Shown here piece by piece: positions 52,901 through 62,074 of a stretch of 64,000 nt of DNA (within the stretch, counting starts at the first letter, position 1; each line of letters begins with the position of its first letter). Source of the stretch: Tricholomella constricta (lineage: Eukaryota; Basidiomycota; Agaricomycetes; Agaricales; Lyophyllaceae); assembly GCA_013368375.1 (NCBI GenBank), contig JAACJP010000042.1, positions 186,001 to 250,000 on the forward strand, in the 5' to 3' direction. A program made the position numbers and the translations under genes. The notes under the pieces were generated by a model, which saw nothing but the letters and a program-made list of their open reading frames with translations, was not told the DNA's origin and ran no database searches.

Positions 52901-55900
52901 GAATATTACTGCACCGTCATGATGACACTTTTCGTTCCTTGGAGAACTGGACTTGACCTGAAACACGCTGATCAGTCTTGGGACCAAGCGATGGCATGTC
53001 AGTCTTTCTTGCCCAGACACGCAAGTATAATAGATAACTTCAACATCCAGCACGAATGCTTCGATGCTCAGGACGATTTTCATGCGCAATTTAATCGAAA
53101 AGACGTGAATATGCCGGCTTGGACGAACACGGAAAACAATTTCTTATTGAATAGTCGGCAACATACACCAGTAGAAGAATTCGTCGCTGATACTGGCAAT
53201 CCTCCAGACGACGTTACGATATCCGGCGACTTAGGAAAGTACTTTCTAAATAAGTACGCGGCTCTCCTTAACATGGAAGAATCAATGAAGGACAGCGGGT
53301 GGGGAACCCCAAGGTCCGAGCTCTTACCTCGTCATTGCAGCGACACGTCGGCTACACATGTACCCTATCAATCACCTTCAGACTGGAAATCCGCAGTTGC
53401 CAAAGCTAGATCTGCTCTGCTCGAGAAAAGAGCGAAACATTTTGCCGATACTACATCAGCTGTCGTCAGTCGTTCAAACATTGTTGACATAATAGACCGG
53501 TCCTTCCTTGAAAAAACTTACAAATCTCCGACATGGGATGCAAAAATCCAAATGATTGTTGATGATTTTTCGTTGAATGAAGAACAGAAGAGAGCCTTTT
53601 ATATCGTCGCTAACCACGCCGACAATCCGAAGTCTGAGCAACTCAAAATGTATATTGGTGGCATGGGCGGAACTGGTAAATCCCAGGTTTTAAAGGCTTT
53701 AATAGAATATTTCAACATGAGAGATGAGGATCATTGTTTCGTAGTTGTTGCTCCCACCGGTACAGCAGCTGCTCTGTTAGGAGGCTCTACATACCATTAT
53801 ATGTTTGGAATCAACACCATGATGAATCCGAGCGCAGTTCAGCTAGCAGAGATCAAGACTCGCTTGGCTGGTGTGAACTATGTTTTTTTCGATGAAGTGT
53901 CCATGCTTTCCTGCCGTGATTTACATCGTATCAGTGCAAGATTGGTTTCCGTTCTTGGAAGCCCATCAATTCCTTTTGGTGGCATGAATATGATATTTGC
54001 TGGAGATTTCGCGCAACTCCCTCCTGTGAAAGGGAAAGAGGCAGTCTCATTGTATAGTAGGACGGCTGGGCGTAAAGGACGAAGCATTGCAGAACAAGAG
54101 TCTGGTATGGGAAAGGTCCTCTGGCATCAGGTAACTACGGTAGTTATTTTAAGAAAGAACATGCGTCAAGTATCGCAGAGTGATGACGATGCGAAGCTGC
54201 GCACTGCTCTAGAAAATATGTGATACAAAGCTTGCACCCAACGAGATCTAGACTTCATTTCGTCTCGAATTTCAAGAAAGTCTAGCTCCAACCTCAAAGG
54301 TGCGACTGCATCCTGTGTTGCAGACAAGAAATTTCGTAATGTATCAATCATCACCGCGCTCAATGTGGACAAAGATGCAATAAATATGCTGGGTTCACAA
54401 AGATTTGCTGCAGAGACTGGCCAATCCTTAGTCGAGTTCTTCTCTGAAGACCGTGTCAGTGGTGATGCGGAAGGCAAGACACGGCGCTGGACTGCTGGAA
54501 GATCCCGTATCAGGCGCCAGCTATCGCGAGAACTGCAAGACGCTCTCTGGGAAGCACCTCCTTGTTTGAATGACAAATTGATCCCTGGTAAACTTTCTCT
54601 GTGTGTGGGTCTTCCAGTCATGATACGTCATAATTCTGCGACAGAGCTGTGCATGACTCGGGGTCAGGAAGGTTATGTTCATTCCTGGCAAGCATCTAAA
54701 GGCTCTCGAGGGCAATTGGTGCTTGACGTACTTTTTGTTCGTCTTGCCGACCTACCTCGTGCTGTCCAGATATCTGGTTTACCCACGAATGTTGTACCCA
54801 TTGTAAAAACCACGGTAAGCACACTGTGTGTTATGCCCAACGACGAAGAAATCTCAGTCTCGCGTACGCAGGTAGAAGTGTTACCTAACTTTTCGATGAC
54901 AGACTATGCTTCGCAGGGGAAGACGAGGCCGTGCAATGTGATTCATCTCAATAACAGCAGCAACCATCAGGCTGTTTATACGGCGCTATCTCGAAGTGCA
55001 TCGGCTGCTGGAACCCTTGTACTGGACACTTTCTCGTACTCAAAAATAACTGGAGGTGCGTCTGGTGCTCTTCGACAAGAATTTCGCGAGTTGGAACTTC
55101 TCGACGACATCAACCGGCTCAGGTTCGAGGGTGCGCTGCCAAAAGGTTTTCATGATGCAGACTGGAGGAACGAGGCTATTGACTCTTATCGAAAGCGTAC
55201 ATCCAGCTGTATGGTGGAGTGCGTCGGATCCGTTTTTAGGCTGGTCCGTTACAGATCGCGATTGGGACCTGATCGAAAAGAATGGTACAGCAAATGAGAC
55301 ACTGTCCGCTAACGCTACTTCCACTTTTGTGCCTGCCAGAGGTACCAATACGTTCCTTTGTACGCCGAATTCAATTGTGATGTACCATCGGTCGCTGATT
55401 CACCCCGTATTGCTGCACGTGTATTTTCGTCCATTGAAATTTCTCTTAAGTTGGCATGGTCTTCCAACAGCTGCGCTTATGACGCTGTTGTTGTGCTGTT
55501 TGGTCATATCTGGCATGCAAGCCATGTTGTGCGGACAGCCGACTTCAACTCAATAAGCCCACGGTATTTGGGACCTTTGATGCAAGCCTTTTCTCGTTCT
55601 CCTAACGGACCGCTATCGTCAGCTAGAGACGCTCTCCGCGCTCAGCTGTATTGGGACGCTCCTACAGATTTTCCGTGGGGTCAGTTCACTCAGTCCACAG
55701 AATCCTTGACAACCTGCTGAGTACTGTGAATGTCGTAACCGTGGCTACCTGCTTCTGTCCAAACGGCCATGCTGTACGAAGAGCGCCCAGGGATGTGTTC
55801 AGTTCGTTTATATTGCTTATGTCGGCGTCTTCTATTCAGGAACATGTTAGACAGATATCTATGGATGCTGGGAACCGGTGTCAGGCTTGCGCTGAACCGA

Positions 55901-56200
55901 CACGCCTTGTTCATAGCTTCGTCAACTTTCCCCTCATTTTAGCTTTTGATCTCGTTTGTGATATTGTCGACATTGACTTCTCGCTAGAAATACGGTCCGA
56001 GGGCAGAGAATTAACAGCTTACAGCCTACGAGGAGTCATTTATCATGGCAACGACCATTTTGTTTGTTGATCAAGTATGGCAACACGACGGAATGGCGCG
56101 AGAAGGCGTCCCCTTCCTTGAAGGTTCTTTTGACAGTCTTGACATGTCATCTGCAGGTGTGCATAGGGCCATCACTGCCATATACACTAGATGCGCATAG
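49933..56200 (+). pseudogene. Helitron Rep/helicase with C-terminal USP-like protease domain, decayed
   Basis: Continues the frame of 41930-43017. In order: Cys-rich region (C-V-R-C near 50158); L-A-R-G-L-W-L-G; Rep HUH motif H-L-H-V-L-V-W near 51570; the tyrosine motif Y-Y-V-T-K-Y-V-T-K near 52185; and a PIF1-type helicase with G-G-M-G-G-T-G-K-S (about 53660), F-F-D-E-V-S-M-L-S, G-D-F-A-Q-L-P-P-V and L-R-K-N-M-R-Q. A TGA at 54221-54223 interrupts the helicase; the same frame then continues to about 55185 (D-Y-A-S-Q-G-K-T, Y-T-A-L-S-R-S). Further frameshifts near 55186, 55340, 55690 and 56065 separate a C-terminal domain with S-N-S-C-A-Y-D-A-V and G-V-I-Y-H-G-N-D-H-F. That resembles a ubiquitin-specific protease Cys and His box. 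The Helitron termini were not found. Confidence 0.88.
54221..54223 (+). other. In-frame TGA within the Helitron helicase
   Basis: The codon follows E-N-M and precedes Y-K-A-C-T; related helicases usually have Arg here. CGA to TGA would be one CpG transition. The frame is open on both sides. Confidence 0.7.
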
Positions 56201-57211
56201 GATAATTGTGATGATGATGGTGATGGTAGATCGAATCTTACTGTCTTTGCTCAGAGTAAGAGTGACCCCCTTGTCTTCGAGAAGAACGATGATTTTAGAT
56301 CTGCGGCGTGAAGTACTTCTCTCAATACGAAAAGTTGGGGGAAACTCGGCTTATGAATAGGGTTCTGCATATGTCTAACATTATAAGCAGACATACGCGA
56401 TGGTGAGCACAGAAAACGGGATGCACAGATCGCAAAGCACACCCTGGGCGAAAACTTGATGCTCGCAGCTGTGGCGATCGACACGAAGAAGCGGATAAAT
56501 GTGTTTGTATACTCTGGTAATTTGTCATGCGTCAGCCGAAATTGAAAGAAAGTTCCACACCTTGAGGCACTGTGGTCCAAACCTGAACCTCGTCCAACGG
56601 TCCTCTACAAGACCATCGTTTTGGACTGACTGTTGATTGCATGGGTGGCACCTGACGTCCTCCACCGCGTAGCGAGGATCATTCCTGTATAGTACGCCCT
56701 TGTCGTCTCAAAGTGCAGGATCGCATGTGGGCCCGATTCGTCTGCCAGCCAAAAAATGTTAGCGGCGTCAGTTACTTCAGATGAGTGTGGTCAAACATTT
56801 TGCTGTCTGTAGTTACTGTATTGCCGCGCGAGGTGCTACATAGTGCTGTGCAACAGTCGCCATCATGGTCGCTTTGTAGTGAATTTCATAACAGCTTGTT
56901 CAATTCAAACGGCTACGACAATTTTAATCTACAGCCTTCAGACGGAACGATGGTGGTGGGACGGAGAAAAACTTGTTTAGACTTGTCGTGCTTGATTATA
57001 ACGGGCGAGTAAGTTTAGGACAAGCTTTCTTAAGCCTGCCCTCAACTAGATTCACGCCTGCCCTAAATGGTTTTCAGCCTGCCCTACACTTACGCGCCCG
57101 TTATAATCTGGCACAACAGGTTTAAACAACTTTTCCTACCTTGATCCCGTCCCGCCGCCACCGTTGCCGGTCGTAGTTTGTCATAACGCTAGTCTCCATA
57201 ATATTGGAAGT
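56201..57211. other. Between the Helitron frame and the KOW gene
   Basis: No gene supported. The Helitron 3' end should lie here, but I could not choose a CTRR terminus. A long inverted repeat sits at 56994-57108. Confidence 0.5.
56994..57108. repeat. 21-bp near-perfect inverted repeat with 73-bp loop
   Basis: Left arm 56994-57014 (gattataacgggcgagtaag then t) and right arm 57088-57108 pair with a single mismatch. Weaker pairing continues inward (gtttaggacaagc against gcctgccctac). The loop contains cctgccct three times. The cccgttataatc word also occurs at about 24843-24854. Confidence 0.8.
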
Positions 57212-59638
57212 ATGGGTAATAATAATAATGAAGCAGATGAAATTTCCAATGTAAGGTACTATTGTCAGCTATCTGCAAAGCTCACCTGACGCTTGTGTCG
57301 TAGAGACCTTCTAAGGTGCCGAGTAAGCGCTCTCGATTGGAGGTACGACGATTAACCTGTCAGCTGTTAATTTAAATCTGACATGCTAGCTCTTAGGCGC
57401 AAGCTTGGTCGTTTTTGAGTTTGGAAGCGACCGTCGACAATGCCAGCGAGGATGAGGACGATGCCAACGAAGAAGGTTCGTGGTTTCAACATCTGTGATG
57501 TTTTTGTTTTTGAAATCATGCTTCCTCTAGATAGTTTCATCCAAGATGATGATGAAGACGACGATGACGAGCCTGTCGCCCTAGACCGGACGCGCTCGCA
57601 CCATCTTCTTTTGCTTGAAAAAAAACACCCGTGCGCAAGAGGATGGTTGGGATTCCTTGCTTGATCGTGCGCGTGCCCGGGGGCGCACTAATGATTCGCA
57701 TTCGTCTCTCACACATTCACCTCATGATTTGTCTTTTGTTGTTGGTAACCCGTGTCTGTGGAGGGTTGCCGTGAAAGTGAGTAACACCACTTATTCAAAA
57801 TCAGCTCTAACACAAGCCCAGCCAGGGTGTGAGGAGTCTGTGGCTTTCGTCCTGATGAAAAAAAATATGTTGGCGACGTGTCTCGCTGGCCTATTCGATC
57901 GATCATTGGTCGAGCCTCGCGGCCTGGCTGGATTGTCGTGGAAGCGACCAAAGCCAGCGATGTTCAGGAGTTGTGTCAAGGTGTTGCTAATGTATTTTGC
58001 AAACAGGTACACGTCGTTGAGCCGAAGGATGGACCGTCTTGGCTCAAAGAAAGTGTTTCCTACTTACCCTCCAGTCCATCCTGGCTTCGCCTAACGAAAT
58101 ACCCATACTGCGGCGATCTGGCTTTCGTCAAGGATTACAGCGACCGGGGGGCGGACGTCATAGTTGTCCCTCGCATCGACTTTCGGCGCCGAAAGTCAAC
58201 CATTGGAAAACGGACACGTACCAGCAATCCTCCTCGAAGTGGGAAGGCAAGTACCACCCGTCCCCAGCAAGCCCTCTTCGATGCCGACAAAGTAATAGAG
58301 ATTTGGGGACATAAGTCCGTCGAAACTCGAAACCAGGCTTTTGTTTTCAAGGGCAACCTCTTTCTCGATGGACACTTATGCTTAGAAACAGATGACTTCC
58401 ATCCCGATGCAGCCATCCCGTCGATCGACGAAATAGCGCTCTTCAGTCACTCGAAGTCCATTCCTAAAGAGTTTATAGCACATACATTGGAAATCATGGC
58501 AGCGCGTCGCCTGTGTTCAGGTGATCCCGTCAGGATAGTGACAGGTCAAGCTCAAGGTGCCTCTGGTACAGTCGAAAGCGTCATTGGCGAGGAGGCTGTC
58601 GTTTGTTTATCGTCTGTCAATATGCAGCTCACGTTGCCCGTCGACGCTTTGCGAAAGAAGGTCACAATCGGGGACAAGGTCGTCGTCGCAGCCGGACCCC
58701 ACGTGGGCGTTACTGGGTGGGTAATATCAAATAACCAAGACTTGCTTGTAGTCTACAGTCACCAAACTGCGCAGGAGGTGGGCTCTCTTGTATGTCGTTC
58801 ACAACCAGGGTATTGATGTCGAGCCAGGTGGTTGTTCCTTCTCACTCTGTCAATTTTTCGGAGTCGAGTTTCAATCATCGTAGACCGAATCACGAGGTGC
58901 AAATTCTCCGCTGGGAAATCGATCCCAACATTGGACGACAAGTTCGGATCATCGGTCACGGTAGATGGAAGGACTATACAGGGATCATAAAGTCAGCCGA
59001 ATCCGGTAATGTTTTTGTGGTTGAAATTCAGGCCACAATGCGACGGGAGCACATCCAACAATCGAATCTGGTCTTACTGTACGTCTTGATCTTGTTTCAC
59101 AAACCTGACCGGTCTCAGTTAAATCTTATCTAGGGATGATCCTGACCTGACTGTGTTAGGCTCCACACAGACTAACTCCTTCACGAAACCTAAACCTTCC
59201 AGCTCATTTTTAGGGTCTGGTGAAAGGATGGACATTGGACCATCGGCTCTTCCTTTGACGCCGTCAACACCTCTTCCTCCCGCCTCCAGTGTGTCATTTA
59301 GCCCAGCTTGGAACCCCTCTTCTCGGACCCTGAACTCCCTTTCTGTGTTCCGTAAGTTTCTTCTGGATATATATCACTGAGGAACATTGACCAGTTTTGT
59401 GCCTGTCGTATGTATAGCCTACAACCCGTGGATGGAATCACCCTTTCTCGCAGGAAAACGAATCAAGGTTCAGTTCAAGGATACCAAAGCCGTCCTTCGT
59501 GACCCAGGGTGGAGCCATGGAGACTACGAAGGTAAATTCGGACTTTGGGTTGGAACCGAGGCATCTTTGGCCAAGATTATGCTCGGAGTGCACTCGACGC
59601 TCCTGGTTCCGGAGAAATACGTCCAACCCGTGGTGTAA
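57212..59638 (+). pseudogene. KOW-domain Spt5-like gene with two homopolymer frameshifts
   Basis: Exons 57212-57250 (M-G-N-N-N-N-E-A-D-E), 57304-57342, 57397-57475, and 57531 onward; later introns end at about 58844 and 59155 and again before 59454. The N-terminus is acidic. Then comes an NGN-like region (G-C-E-E-S-V-A-F, R-S-I-I-G-R-A-S-R-P-G-W-I-V-V-E-A), and KOW-type strands (L-C-S-G-D-P-V-R-I-V-T-G, I-G-D-K-V-V-V, I-G-R-Q-V-R-I-I-G). It ends Y-V-Q-P-V-V. In fungi Spt5 binds RNA polymerase II; this belongs to an expanded agaric paralogue group of unknown role. A run of eight A at 57618-57625 (seven expected) and another at 57858-57865 (nine expected) shift the frame. These may be sequencing errors or true decay. 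Confidence 0.75.
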
Positions 59639-59767
59639 CGCTGCAGGCGGACGTTAACTGGCGCATGCATTTTGCGAAGAAGGGTTCAGTTGAAGGCGCG
59701 CTTGCTGAGCTGGATGCACTGCCGAGTGACGCGAGCCAAAAGCTTCCAGGTACATGTCGCCCTTTCC

Positions 59768-59978
59768 CGGCGGGCGTCGAGTCGTCGTTGACGTAGTAGA
59801 ATTTGCAGCGGTCGAGGATCGCGTCGATCGAGCCTTTGATGTAGTACACCTTGCGCGGCATGCCGTTCCCGATCGGGCTGAGTGTCGTGGGCATGCCAGG
59901 GTGCTCACGGTGGATGCCAGAGATGGCCATATATTCTTGCTTCGAATTGAAGGGGCGTTCGCAGAGGCGCTCGAAGGT
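59768..59978 (-). pseudogene. Single exon of a PMR1-type Ca2+-ATPase (fragment)
   Basis: On the minus strand an acceptor (cccaatag) at 59979 opens a 70-residue frame with E-R-P-F-N-S-K-Q-E-Y-M-A-I-S-G, then K-V-Y-Y-I-K-G-S-I-D-A-I-L and D-R-C-K-F-Y-Y. This is the nucleotide-binding domain signature (K-G-x-x-D-x-I-L-x-R-C) of Golgi Ca2+/Mn2+ P-type ATPases. No other ATPase exon lies on either side, so it is a displaced gene fragment, perhaps moved by a transposon. The end near 59768 is where resemblance stops. Confidence 0.6.
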
Positions 59979-59988
59979 CTATTGGGAG

Positions 59989-60309
59989 GAACACATTTGT
60001 TGGAGCAGCATGGGCAGCTCGAGATCTATGCGATCATTGCTGCACCAACGCTTCCTTCGCCTTCTTCTATATTTCTTCCATCCTCTTCGTTCAAAATTTT
60101 AATTTAAAGCAACATAAAACTCCACTTTGCACAATAGCTGCGGCCAATCTTTCCGTCCCTCCATTTGTTACCGCTCAAGATTTATGTCGCTGGCCTCAGA
60201 GCCTGTAGCTCCTCAAAAGCCTGAAAAGGCGCTCTGAGAAAGTGGGGAAATGTGCTCTCTGATCGGGGAGTTGAGCCATGGGTATGAACATTGCGAGAGC
60301 GTGGGACGG
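59989..60309. other. Spacer before element 4
   Basis: 321 bp without a supported gene. The sequence just before the LTR is gacgg (60305-60309); its partner lies beyond the window. Confidence 0.5.
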
Positions 60310-60740
60310 TGTTAGGGGAACACCCGTTCACGCCCTCCGACGCTCACCGACTGTCCCCTGACACGTGCGATCGCTCCCGACCGATCGCGCCCCCGACCCC
60401 GACGCTCTGACCCAAGCGTCGGTGTACATACTTATACATCCCTGTCGCTACCTCCCCTTCCAGCGCGCGCCCGATCCCGACGTCCGACATCCCGACGTCG
60501 GTCGCCCGACCTCGTGCCCGCGCCCTGAGCCACGAGGATCGGACAGCGTCGGGAACGTGTACATACACGCACCACTGCCCATCCGTTATCATTTATGTAC
60601 CATACACCCCAGAGCGCCGGCCCTCACGTATCTTATTCGTATATAGTCATCCTCCCGACATGGGGGAATCCTTTACTCTATTCTCATTGGATTCCCCTCT
60701 GTCAGCACGACTAAGCTCTGCAGCTGAGGTCGCCCTAACA
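60310..60740 (+). repeat. 5' LTR of element 4
   Basis: 431 bp; tatata at 60640-60645; predicted RNA start at about 60673-60675. Confidence 0.93.
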
Positions 60741-60742
60741 GC

Positions 60743-60754
60743 AGAATAGAGTAA
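60743..60754 (+). promoter_or_regulatory. Self-priming site of element 4
   Basis: agaatagagtaa, two bases after the LTR, is the exact complement of ttactctattct at 60673-60684 in the LTR. Element 1 has acactattct and agaatagtgt at the same places, so both sides changed together. Confidence 0.8.
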
Positions 60755-60867
60755 CTCTAGAAACCCGACGAAGCCGACCGATCCGCTTCCGCGCCGAAAC
60801 ACGCGTCTGCTACACGCGACCGTCCAATGCACGCTCGCTCCGATCGCCCGCCCAGTCCCGTTTTGAG

Positions 60868-62074
60868 ATGTCCGAATTTGGTGACATGTCGCAGCGACCG
60901 TTCTCTCCGTTCCTCACGACGGAGGAGCGGTTGGCGAATATGGAAGCCACAATTTCGGCTCTCTCTGCCTCCAATACCTCCAACTCGGCCTCTATGGACC
61001 GCCTCTCCGCTCTTTTCGAAAAATTCATGTCGGGGACACCCCCCAATCCCACCCCCGCTGCTCCCGAAGCAGACACGACCCCTCCGACGCCTGAGACGAC
61101 CACCCCGCTGCCAGGCTCTCCGCGATCGGGATCGCACCACCTCCGACCGTCGCCCCCTCCCATTTACGACGGCGCCCGATCGGGCGGTCGCGCGTTCTTG
61201 AACGCCTGCAAGCTCTACTTCTCCTTGTGCGGGGGAAGTTTCGCCGACGACCACGCCCGAATAGTATGGGTGCTGTCGTACATGCAGCACGGGCGAGCCG
61301 CCGACTTCGTCAGTCGGGTGTTCCAGTTCGGAACCGCCAAGGACGTCTTTCCCGCCTGGAAGGACTTCGAAGACACCTTCCGCGGCGAGTTCTTCCTCTT
61401 CGATGAGGTCGCCGATGCCGCGCTCATCCTGGAGTCGACAGCGTACTTCCAGAATGGTCGATCGATCGACGAGTACATCGACTCGTTCCGATCCCTGTGG
61501 GTCAAGGCGGGCTACCCAGATGGGCGTCACCTGGTCCTCAAATTCCGTCGGGGAATGGACCCGAAGCTCTCGAGGCGACTCGGAAGCATCACCACGGGTC
61601 GCCCGCACGACGAGAAGATTGAGGAGTGGCGCTCATTCTCAAGATTTCATCATGAGGTCGGAGGACGACTTCCACCGTCGGATGGTCCCGACAAAGGCGC
61701 CCGACAGCCGCCAGCCCACCGCCGCAGCTGCACGATGGGCATTCGCTACTGCCCCCGCTCCCGCTCCCGCTCTCGCTCCCCCCGCCCCCCACGCTCCTGT
61801 CGCACCAGCCCCCAGGCCGATCCCCCAGGGCATCCCAATGGACGTAGATCGGATGCGCGATCGAGTCGCGCCTGCCGACGACCACTGTTTCCGGTGCAAG
61901 AAAAAGGGTCACTACTCTCGTGACTGCCCTTTGCACTGGGACGTGCGCCACATGCTCGATGATGAGCTGGAGGCACTTATCATGGAACATCTAGCTCGCA
62001 AGGACGCAGTCCCCGCCGACCCGACTCCATCGTCGGCCGACGCGACTGCCTCCGACGCCGAGGAGGGTTTTTAA
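60868..62074 (+). pseudogene. Gag of element 4, frameshifted
   Basis: The first frame (M-S-E-F-G-D-M to about 61629) and the second (from about 61640, with R-F-H-H-E replaced by S-Q-D-F-I-M-R) together cover the whole of element 1 gag, including the CCHC knuckle near 61888. The net loss of 8 nt lies between gaggagtgg and ttctcaaga. The stop TAA is at 62072-62074. Confidence 0.9.
62065..62071 (+). promoter_or_regulatory. Candidate -1 frameshift site, element 4
   Basis: G-GGT-TTT directly before the gag stop, as in element 1. The pol frame is open from here. Confidence 0.6.

Noticed and set aside
56201..57130. Helitron 3' terminus (hairpin plus CTRR)
   Set aside because: Several CTAG/CTAA words exist but none has a convincing hairpin 10-12 nt upstream; choosing one would be arbitrary.
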